Assembly: GCF_003269295.1 (NCBI RefSeq)
Contig: NZ_QLTT01000003.1
Location: forward strand, 434,001-498,000
Length of the DNA stretch: 64,000 bases
Reading direction: 5' to 3'
Source of the DNA: Lentzea atacamensis
GTDB lineage: Bacteria > Actinomycetota > Actinomycetes > Mycobacteriales > Pseudonocardiaceae
The notes beneath the pieces are model-generated. The model made no database searches and had not been told where the DNA came from. It worked only from the letters and a program-made list of their open reading frames with translations. Of this stretch, positions 58,324-64,000 are shown one piece after another. Within the stretch, counting starts at the first letter, position 1; every line of letters starts with the position of its first letter. Position numbers and translations under genes: made by a program.

Positions 58324-59123
58324 TGGACACCGCCGCGCAGCTCGTCACCAGGCTCGCCGAGATCGGCCCGCTCGCCGTGGCTTTCTCCGGCGGCGCCGAC
58401 TCCGCTCTTGTCCTCGCCGCCGCCGTGCGCGCGAACGGACCTGACGCGGTCCTCGCGGTCACGGCCGACTCGGCCAGCCTCGCCGCCGCCGAACTGGCGC
58501 ACGCCAAGGCCTTCGCCGGCGCCGCCGGGGTGCGGCACATCGCGCCGGGCACCACCGAGCTGGACAACCCCGGATACGCCGCGAACGGCCGTGACCGTTG
58601 CTACTTCTGCAAGTCCACGGTTCTGGACGCGATCACGGCAACGGCACGGGAGCACGGGCTGGCGGCGGTGGCGACCGGGACGAACGCCGACGACGCACGG
58701 GACCCGTTCCGGCCCGGCATCCGCGCCGGTGACGAGATCGGCGTGCACACGCCGTTGCGCGACCTGGGGATGACCAAGGCCGACGTCCGCGCGCTGAGCC
58801 TCCACTGGGGACTGTCCACCTGGGACAAGCCGGCCATGCCGTGCCTGGCCAGCCGGGTTCGGTACGGGCTGGCGATCACACCAGCGCGCCTGGCCAGGGT
58901 CGAGCGCGCCGAGGTGGCCGTCCGGGCGTGGCTCACCGGGCGCGGCACGCCCACCAGGGATCTTCGTGTGCGTGACCTCGGGGACGTCGGACGGGTCGAG
59001 CTCGACGCACATCTGGCCGTCGACACGGCGATCCGCGCCGCACTGGCCGAGGTGGTTCGCACGGCGGGTTTTGCCGAGGCCGAGCTGGCGGAGTTCCGCT
59101 CAGGCGCGCTCAACCACGAGTGA
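58323..59123 (+). CDS. larE: LarE, sacrificial sulfur transferase for nickel-pincer cofactor
   Basis: The 266-residue protein has the PP-loop SGGADS (22-27) for ATP-dependent activation, a DRCYFCKSTVLDAI segment and Cys174 in MPCLASRVRYG, which aligns with the sacrificial Cys176 of Lactiplantibacillus LarE. It therefore looks like the single-use cysteine type rather than the [4Fe-4S] type, although an extra CYFC pair is present. ATG 58323 shares the larC stop (TGATG) with GGAGGAG 7 nt upstream. It ends the operon and overlaps the convergent TetR gene by 14 bp. Confidence 0.93.
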   Translation: MDTAAQLVTRLAEIGPLAVAFSGGADSALVLAAAVRANGPDAVLAVTADSASLAAAELAHAKAFAGAAGVRHIAPGTTELDNPGYAANGRDRCYFCKSTVLDAITATAREHGLAAVATGTNADDARDPFRPGIRAGDEIGVHTPLRDLGMTKADVRALSLHWGLSTWDKPAMPCLASRVRYGLAITPARLARVERAEVAVRAWLTGRGTPTRDLRVRDLGDVGRVELDAHLAVDTAIRAALAEVVRTAGFAEAELAEFRSGALNHE

Positions 59124-59715
59124 CCAGCCGGTCGACCAGGTCGTGCCAGCCGGCCTCCACGCGTTCCGGCGACATGCCGTGGTTGCGCACGAGATGGTCC
59201 ACCAGCACGACGTCCACCGACGACAACAGGGTGTGCGCGAGCACTTCCGCGTCGGCGTCCGGGAGGACCGCGCGCACGAGCGCCGCGACGTGGGTGTGGC
59301 GCACCCGCCTGGCCGGCACCGCGAACCGCCGGGCGGGATCGGGCTCAGCGGCCAGGTAGAGGTCGAGGTGCGCGCGTTCGTGGCGCAGCAGGGCCGGTCC
59401 GAACGCCCTGAGCCGGGCCGCGGCGTCGGCATCGGGACCGAGCGGCGGCGGGCCGGAGAGGAACGCCGCCTGGAACAGCTGCTCCGAGTGGTCCAGCAGG
59501 GCCTGGAGCAGTCCGTTGCGGTCACCGAAGCGGCGGGACACCGTGCCCTTGCCGACCCCGGCCTCGGCGGCCACCGACTCCATCGTGATCGCCGCCGCGC
59601 CGTGCGAGGCCGCCAGCCTGGCCGCGGCTTCCAGCAGGCGGGCGCGGTTGCGCACCGCGTCCGCGCGCAGGTTCGGCCCCTCGCCGATGAGGGGCAGGTG
59701 TGTGCTGTCGATCAC
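59110..59715 (-). CDS. TetR-family transcriptional regulator
   Basis: The 201-residue protein starts at GTG 59715. It has an N-terminal helix-turn-helix (RLLEAAARLAASHGAAAITMESVAAEAGVGKGTVSRRFGDRNGL, given here only to name the region about 25-70) split over recognisable TetR helices and a C-terminal ligand domain. It is divergent from a flavin reductase gene, with an inverted repeat between them that is its likely operator. Confidence 0.9.
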   Translation of the reverse strand: MIDSTHLPLIGEGPNLRADAVRNRARLLEAAARLAASHGAAAITMESVAAEAGVGKGTVSRRFGDRNGLLQALLDHSEQLFQAAFLSGPPPLGPDADAAARLRAFGPALLRHERAHLDLYLAAEPDPARRFAVPARRVRHTHVAALVRAVLPDADAEVLAHTLLSSVDVVLVDHLVRNHGMSPERVEAGWHDLVDRLVTRG

Positions 59716-59736
59716 GTCAGCAGCCTAGCCGGAAGA

Positions 59737-59758
59737 TAAACGGGCCGCGTCCCGTTTA
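59737..59758. promoter_or_regulatory. Probable TetR operator
   Basis: TAAACGGG (59737-59744) and CCCGTTTA (59751-59758) form a perfect inverted repeat with a 6-nt centre, midway between the divergent TetR and reductase genes. Confidence 0.75.
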
Positions 59759-59801
59759 CGGTGGTGATCGTCCAACCACAACCTCCACCCGGGAGTACGT
59801 C

Positions 59802-60359
59802 ATGGCCGTCCGCATCCTCACCCTCGTCGGCAGCCTCCGCGCCGGATCGCACAACCGCAGGCTCGCAGAGGCCGCGGCTCAGATCGCTCCGGAGCACGTC
59901 GAGGTCGGCCTGTTCGAGGGCCTGGACACCGTGCCGTTCTACAACGAGGACCTCGACGCCGAGGGCACCGTCCCCGCCGCCGCGAGCAGGCTGCGCGAGG
60001 CCGCCGTCGAGGCCGATGCCCTCCTCCTGGTGTCGCCCGAGTACAACGGCACCATTCCCGCCGTGCTGAAGAACGCCATCGACTGGCTGTCCCGTCCCTA
60101 CGGTGCGGGCGCCCTGTCCGGCAAGCCCGTCGCCGTCGTCGGCACCGCGTTCGGCCAGTACGGCGGCGTGTGGGCCCAGGACGAGGCCCGCAAGGCCGCC
60201 AAGATCGCCGGCGGCGTGGTCGCCGACGACCTGACGCTCTCGATCCCGGCCTCGGTGGTCCGGTTCGCCGACCTGCACCCGGTCGACGACCCCGAGGTCA
60301 CCGAGAAGCTGACCGTGGTCATCGAGGGTCTGGCTTCCCGCGCCACCGCCACCGTCTGA
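59802..60359 (+). CDS. NADPH-dependent FMN reductase family protein
   Basis: The 185-residue flavodoxin-like protein has the FMN phosphate loop LVGSLRAGSHNRRLAEA, the SPEYNGTIPAVLKNAIDWLSRP signature and GTAFGQYGG. Family members reduce FMN, quinones or azo compounds in the cytoplasm. GGGAG lies 7 nt before the ATG. The divergent TetR gene and the inverted repeat suggest induction by a toxic or electrophilic compound. Confidence 0.92.
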   Translation: MAVRILTLVGSLRAGSHNRRLAEAAAQIAPEHVEVGLFEGLDTVPFYNEDLDAEGTVPAAASRLREAAVEADALLLVSPEYNGTIPAVLKNAIDWLSRPYGAGALSGKPVAVVGTAFGQYGGVWAQDEARKAAKIAGGVVADDLTLSIPASVVRFADLHPVDDPEVTEKLTVVIEGLASRATATV

Positions 60360-60366
60360 CCTCCGG

Positions 60367-60747
60367 TCACGTCGTGCAGGCCACCTGGTTGAGCGCGACG
60401 GCCGAGGGAGCGGCGGTCGTGCCGTTGGCGGTGAAGCCCAGCGACACGGCCGCTCCTGGACTCAAGGCGGGGCTGTGCGACGGCGCCGTCACCGTGACCG
60501 TCGTGCCGGTCTGGGTGAGGGTGCCGTTCCAGCCGTTGGAAACGGTCGTCCCGGCGGGCAGGGTGAGCGTGACCGACCACGGGTTGGCCGCGCTCGTCGC
60601 GCCCTGGAGGCCGCCCTGCCAGGAGTTGTCCAGCTTCCACGCGGCCTTGCACCCGCCCGTGGGCGGGATGAGGTAGGGCTGCGGGATGCTCTGCGTCGCC
60701 TGGTTGACCGCGGCCTCGGCGAGATGCCGGTGGCGCGCAGGAAGCAC
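60367..60747 (-). pseudogene. CBM2-like module remnant
   Basis: The frame encodes a 95-residue CBM2-like domain (CKAAWKLDNSWQGG, NPWSVTLTLPAGTTVSNGWNG, ALNQVACTT) preceded by about 30 residues without a signal peptide. A GTG at 60747 could start it, but no ribosome site is evident. It is likely the 3' end of a lost secreted enzyme gene. Confidence 0.65.
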
Positions 60748-60998
60748 CGGCTTCGGCGGCGCTGCGCGGTGGTGCTGCTCGACTCCGACGGCAGGACGCC
60801 GCGGTGGTCACCAGCGCGTCTGGGCACCTGGATGAAGAAGGGGCCACTCGTACGGCCCTCAACGGCGTCGAGGCGCCACCGATGCGCGCTGTTGTCCCAC
60901 CTCGACGGTGGCATCACCTGGGCCGAACAGGCGAGCGGCGGCGGGCAGAGCCGACCGAGCGCACGAATCAGGGCCGCGTTGCGCGGCATCATGTCCGC
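60748..60998. other. Intergenic region upstream of sigma factor gene
   Basis: Open frames here run into neighbours without motifs. I see no gene; the promoter of the sigma operon should be in it. Confidence 0.45.
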
Positions 60999-61553
60999 AT
61001 GGACATACCGGCGGCGGTGGCCGCGGCCGCGCGAGGCGACCAGAGCGCGTGGCACGCGCTCGTCAGGCAGTTCAGCGGGCTGCTGTGGTCGATCGCCCGC
61101 GCCTACCGCCTCAGCGACGCCGACGCGGCCGACGCCGTGCAGTGCACCTGGATCAAGCTCGTCGAGCACCTCGACCGCATCGCCGAGCCGGAACGGCTGG
61201 CCGGCTGGCTCGCCACCACCGCGCGGCACGAGTGCCTGCAGCTCATCCGCCGCTCCGGGCGCCTGCCGGAACCCACCGAGATCGTCGACGACTCGCCCGA
61301 CCCCGCGCCGGCGCTCGACCACGACCTGCTCGTCGGTGAGCGCAACGCGGCGCTGTGGCGGGTGTTCGAGGGGCTGCCGGATCGCTGCCGCCGTCTGCTG
61401 CGCGTGCTGATGGCGTCGCCTCCGCCCGCGTACGCCGAGGTCGCGGAGGCACTGGACATGCCGGTCGGCAGCGTCGGGCCGATCCGGCAGCGCTGTCTGA
61501 ACCAGCTGAAGAAGCTCGTGCGGGGCGACGAACTCCTGGAGGAACGGTCATGA
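60999..61553 (+). CDS. ECF-type RNA polymerase sigma factor
   Basis: The 184-residue protein has region 2 (SAWHALVRQFSGLLWSIARAYRLSDADAADAVQ, about 18-50; WIKLVEHLDRI) and region 4 (LPDRCRRLLRVLMASPPPAYAEVAEALDMPVGSVGPIRQRCL, about 120-165) as expected. Quoted parts are only to mark positions. ATG 60999 follows without a strong ribosome site. The next gene overlaps its stop (ATGA) and may be its regulator. Confidence 0.9.
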   Translation: MDIPAAVAAAARGDQSAWHALVRQFSGLLWSIARAYRLSDADAADAVQCTWIKLVEHLDRIAEPERLAGWLATTARHECLQLIRRSGRLPEPTEIVDDSPDPAPALDHDLLVGERNAALWRVFEGLPDRCRRLLRVLMASPPPAYAEVAEALDMPVGSVGPIRQRCLNQLKKLVRGDELLEERS

Positions 61554-61960
61554 CGGATGACGACTTCCTCGACGTTCTGCGCGCCGCGGCGGCGGAGTTC
61601 GACCCCGTGCCGGCGGGCGTGGTGCGCGATGCGAGCGCCGCGCTGGCGTTGCGCACCCTGGATGCCGAACTGGCCGAGCTTCTGGAGTCCGACGCCGTCG
61701 TGCGCGGGGACGACGGGCCGTTGCTGCTCGCGTTCGAGTCCGAGCGGGTGACGGTGAACCTGGAGATCAGCGGCGACGTGGTCCGAGGGCTGGTCACCGG
61801 TGCCGAGGGTGAGGCCGTGGTGGAGACACCGCGTTCACGCCGTTCCGTGCCCATCCTCGATGGTTGGTTCACCGTGACAGATGTGCCGTCCGGACTGGTA
61901 CGGGTGCGGCTGACCGCGTTGGACGGCACACCGGTCGTCACGCAGTGGGCGCGCAGCTGA
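61550..61960 (+). CDS. Hypothetical partner of ECF sigma factor
   Basis: The 136-residue protein starts in an ATGA overlap with the sigma gene. Its first half is acidic and helical (TDDDFLDVLRAAAAEFDPVP); the second half is beta-rich (RVTVNLEISGDVVRGLVTG, VRVRLTALDGTPV). No membrane segment is seen, so it is not a classical membrane anti-sigma factor. A soluble modulator of the sigma factor is possible. Confidence 0.85.
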   Translation: MTDDDFLDVLRAAAAEFDPVPAGVVRDASAALALRTLDAELAELLESDAVVRGDDGPLLLAFESERVTVNLEISGDVVRGLVTGAEGEAVVETPRSRRSVPILDGWFTVTDVPSGLVRVRLTALDGTPVVTQWARS

Positions 61961-62019
61961 GCCAGCCGGTGGAGGTCTGCAGGCCCGGGTGGCGGCGACG
62001 GAGTGCGGGAACGTCGGCC

Positions 62020-62613
62020 TGGCAGTGTCTCGACGCCGCGGAACGGGCGGTCGCCGAGGTGCGCGGCCGGCTGGCGGTGGGGCTGATCCCAACCGTGGCC
62101 GCGGTGGGCATCGCGGGTGCGCTGCGGGCGTTCCGCGAGAGGTGTCCGCAGGTGCGGATCACCCTGCGGGTCGGAGCGAGCGAGGTTCTCGCCGACCAGG
62201 CCGCCCGCGGTGAGCTCGACGTGGCGTTCCTCGGCTTGCCGACCACCGCGCCGCGGCCATCGGGGGTCAACGCGCGCGAAGGCGCCCGGCAACCCGCTGG
62301 CCGGCGAGGTGTTCGTGGACCTGCCCGCAACACCGCCGGGCGCACGCAGTACGACGAGGCGTTCGCCGCGGCCGGGCTCAGCCGCGACGTCGCCTTCGAG
62401 GTGACCGAGTTCATGGCCCGGCTGGTGCGCGAGGAGGTCGGGATCGCGCTGTTCGCCTCCGCCTACGTGCCGCACCTGGCGGGTGTGGCGGTGGTGGAGA
62501 TCGTCGGCGCGCCCGCGCGGGTCGAGTGCGTGGTCCGGAAACGCGACAGCACGCCGGCGGCGCTCGCGTTCCTCGACCTTCTCGGTGTCACGCCAGCGGC
62601 TCCAGGAACCTGA
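62020..62613 (+). pseudogene. LysR-family regulator remnant
   Basis: The frame contains the LysR substrate-binding part (LDAAERAVAEVRGRLAVG, FRERCPQVRITLRVG, LARGELDVAFLG-like) and its end (DEAFAAAGLSRDVAFEVTE, VREEVGIALFAS). The N-terminal helix-turn-helix is absent. Around 62270-62345 similarity moves to another frame (NPLAGEVFVDLPATPPGA) and back, with several residues missing, so it is a decayed gene. Its end overlaps the end of the S8 protease gene by 26 bp. Confidence 0.75.
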
Positions 62614-63430
62614 CGTCGCGCTTGCCGTTGACGCCCCACACGTGCGCCACCCCGGACCTCGACAGGAGCAGTGCCGCGCCTTGCTCGGCGCTCATGCCGG
62701 CAGCCATCCGCCGGGCGATCCGGCCGGTCATCGTGGCGGCCGCGAACGAGGTTCCGGACCATTCCGCGTACCCGTCCTGGTACGGGCCGACCACGCCTTC
62801 GCCCACCGCGTAGATGTCGATCCAATCGCCGTTGGCGCTGAACTCGGCGATCGCGCCGGACGACGTGGCCGCGCCGACGGAGATGACCCGCTTGTCCGCG
62901 GCCGGGTAGGTGCGCAGCGGCAGGGCGTTGTTCGCCACGGCCGCGACCACGACCACCTCCGGTCCCAGCTCGCTCAGCGCCTCGCTGATCACTGTTGGTG
63001 TGCTGTGCTCGAAGAGGCTGCCGCCGAACGAGAGGTTGATCAGCGTGACGCCGGCCTGCCCCAGTTCCCTGATCGCGGTTGCGACTTGTCCCTCTTCGTC
63101 TTCGTTCTCCGCCCCGACCACCGCACGGTGCATCAGCACCGTGGCCGTCGGCGCCTGCTGAAGCACCACGCCTGCGACGAAGCTGCCGTGTCCGACATCC
63201 GGGTCGGAATCGTTGCGGTGCTCGACCTCGTCGGGCATGTATTGGACGTGGCCCCGCAGCCAGGGGTGCACCTCGCCCTGGCTGTTCACCGCGATGCCGG
63301 TGTCGATCACGCCGACCCGCAGGGCCTCGTCGGCCGTCGGCAAATCCGGCAGATGGCCATCTGGCAACTCAGGCCGGATACCAGTTATCGGTATGGGCCA
63401 GCCGTACGCGTGCGGGTCTCTGCCACCCAT
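62588..63430 (-). CDS. S8 (subtilisin-like) serine protease, no signal peptide
   Basis: The 280-residue protein (ATG 63430, GGGGAG upstream) has the subtilase triad: Asp in RVGVIDTGIAV, His in VGHGSFVAGV and Ser in SGTSFAAATMTG, plus an oxyanion Asn in VVAAVANNALP. There is no signal peptide or inhibitory pro-domain, so it probably acts inside the cell. It is divergent to a TPR protein 79 bp away. Such pairs of intracellular S8 proteases with TPR/CHAT proteins recur in actinomycetes; this is from memory. Confidence 0.9.
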   Translation of the reverse strand: MGGRDPHAYGWPIPITGIRPELPDGHLPDLPTADEALRVGVIDTGIAVNSQGEVHPWLRGHVQYMPDEVEHRNDSDPDVGHGSFVAGVVLQQAPTATVLMHRAVVGAENEDEEGQVATAIRELGQAGVTLINLSFGGSLFEHSTPTVISEALSELGPEVVVVAAVANNALPLRTYPAADKRVISVGAATSSGAIAEFSANGDWIDIYAVGEGVVGPYQDGYAEWSGTSFAAATMTGRIARRMAAGMSAEQGAALLLSRSGVAHVWGVNGKRDVRFLEPLA

Positions 63431-63509
63431 GACGTTCTCCCCTCGTACAACCGGATGAGCATGTCCCAACTCAGATGACCGGGCAACGGTTTGCTGATAC
63501 ACACCGCCT

Positions 63510-64000
63510 ATGACACTCGCCCGTGCGGAGCAGGCGAAGGACCTCGCCTACACCTCACCCGCGCGTGCCCGCCGCCTGGCCGAGCCCCTGGTGGACGGCG
63601 ACGCGGAGACGGCGTCCGTCGCGTTGCACGCTCTCGGCATGGCGTCGTCCGCGGTGGGGCGGCTGGACGAGGCGGAACGGCATCTGCGGTCGGCGATCTC
63701 GGTGGCGTCGCGGGCCGGGCTGGTGGTGCGAGCCGCGCAGGCTCGCGGGTCGTTCGGCTACGTGCTGACGCTGACCGGGCGGACCTCCGAGGCGTTGCGG
63801 GCGCTTGAGGTGGTGCCGGACGAGATCGACGGCGTGTCGGCGGCACGGCTGCGGATGCAGCGGGCGTTGGTGCTGACCGAGATCGGGCGGTTCGAGGAGG
63901 CGGCGGAGGGGTTCGCCGCGGCGTTGGCGTCGAACCCCGGCGATCCGCTGCTGGAGGCGACCATCCGGAACAACCGCGGGCTGTTGCGGGCGCATCAGCG
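63510..64000 (+). CDS. TPR-repeat protein (possibly CHAT-domain), cut by window edge
   Basis: ATG 63510 opens a frame that is uninterrupted to the window's end (163 codons plus two bases). It consists of helical pairs in TPR style (ASVALHALGMASSAVGRLDEA, AARLRMQRALVLTEIGRFEE). In actinomycetes this N-terminus is often that of a CHAT (caspase-like) protein, but the C-terminus is outside the window. The divergent S8 protease supports a functional pair. Confidence 0.8.
   Translation, partial: MTLARAEQAKDLAYTSPARARRLAEPLVDGDAETASVALHALGMASSAVGRLDEAERHLRSAISVASRAGLVVRAAQARGSFGYVLTLTGRTSEALRALEVVPDEIDGVSAARLRMQRALVLTEIGRFEEAAEGFAAALASNPGDPLLEATIRNNRGLLRAHQ

Overview
The window is high-GC DNA with GTG and TTG starts, long antisense shadow ORFs, secreted enzymes carrying CBM2 or ricin-type (CBM13) modules on poly-Thr linkers, FadR/LacI/TetR/ECF regulators and an S8-peptidase/TPR pair. 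This points to a soil actinomycete that degrades plant cell walls. A Pseudonocardiales relative such as Lentzea or Saccharothrix is plausible, but that is inference. No tRNA, rRNA, CRISPR array, transposase or phage gene was recognised.

Region 1 (1-31 kb) is a secreted plant-polysaccharide island. On the minus strand, reading from 10.5 kb down to 1, lie a GH10 xylanase, a GH43-CBM6 arabinofuranosidase, a CE1-CBM2 esterase, a GH95 fucosidase broken by a 2-nt deletion, and three CE1-type esterases, two of them near-identical. On the plus strand lie a GH6-CBM2 cellulase, FadR- and LacI-type regulators, a CE3 (SGNH) acetylxylan esterase, a CBM2-GH62 arabinofuranosidase, a GH27 alpha-galactosidase and a CBM2-GH43. 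Also present are a secreted beta-helix protein (GH141-like), a PhyH-oxygenase/AraC locus, a four-module GH9 cellulase and a streptogrisin-like protease. Palindromes with a GCGCT core (LacI/CebR type) sit before the GH10, GH6, GH9 and GDSL genes. Two of them form the same bipartite operator joined to a TTGAC(G/C)-17-TAC(G/A)TT promoter.

Region 2 (31-60 kb) is an L-fucose (possibly also L-galactose) utilisation locus. It contains a GH39-like enzyme with twin operators, a divergent GH95, a CUT2-type ABC importer, L-fuconate dehydratase with a nearby FadR regulator, a second CUT1-type ABC importer with an enolase-superfamily dehydratase and a RhaM/FucU-type mutarotase, and a divergent FadR regulator. 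That regulator is followed by an overlapping operon: KDF dehydrogenase-like SDR, aldo/keto L-fucose dehydrogenase, 2,4-diketo-3-deoxy-L-fuconate hydrolase and L-fuconolactonase, then a LarA-type nickel hydroxyacid racemase, glycerate kinase, LarB, LarC and LarE. These genes would take extracellular fucosides through import, oxidation, lactone hydrolysis, dehydration, a second oxidation and hydrolysis to pyruvate plus L-lactate. A racemase, with its complete nickel-pincer cofactor pathway, is translationally coupled to that route. The glycerate kinase suggests that L-galactose, giving pyruvate plus L-glycerate, could be a second substrate. The two FadR paralogues (16 kb and 50 kb) share a TGACGTnnnACGTCA operator, which ties the secreted beta-helix protein to this regulon.

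Region 3 (41.8-44.7 kb and 59-64 kb) is housekeeping or accessory: a MOSC protein, an APH-type kinase, a P-loop kinase with an ORF12-like N-domain, a TetR regulator with a flavin reductase, an ECF sigma factor with a partner protein, relics of a CBM13 protein, a CBM2 protein and a LysR regulator, and an S8 protease divergent from a TPR protein that runs off the window.
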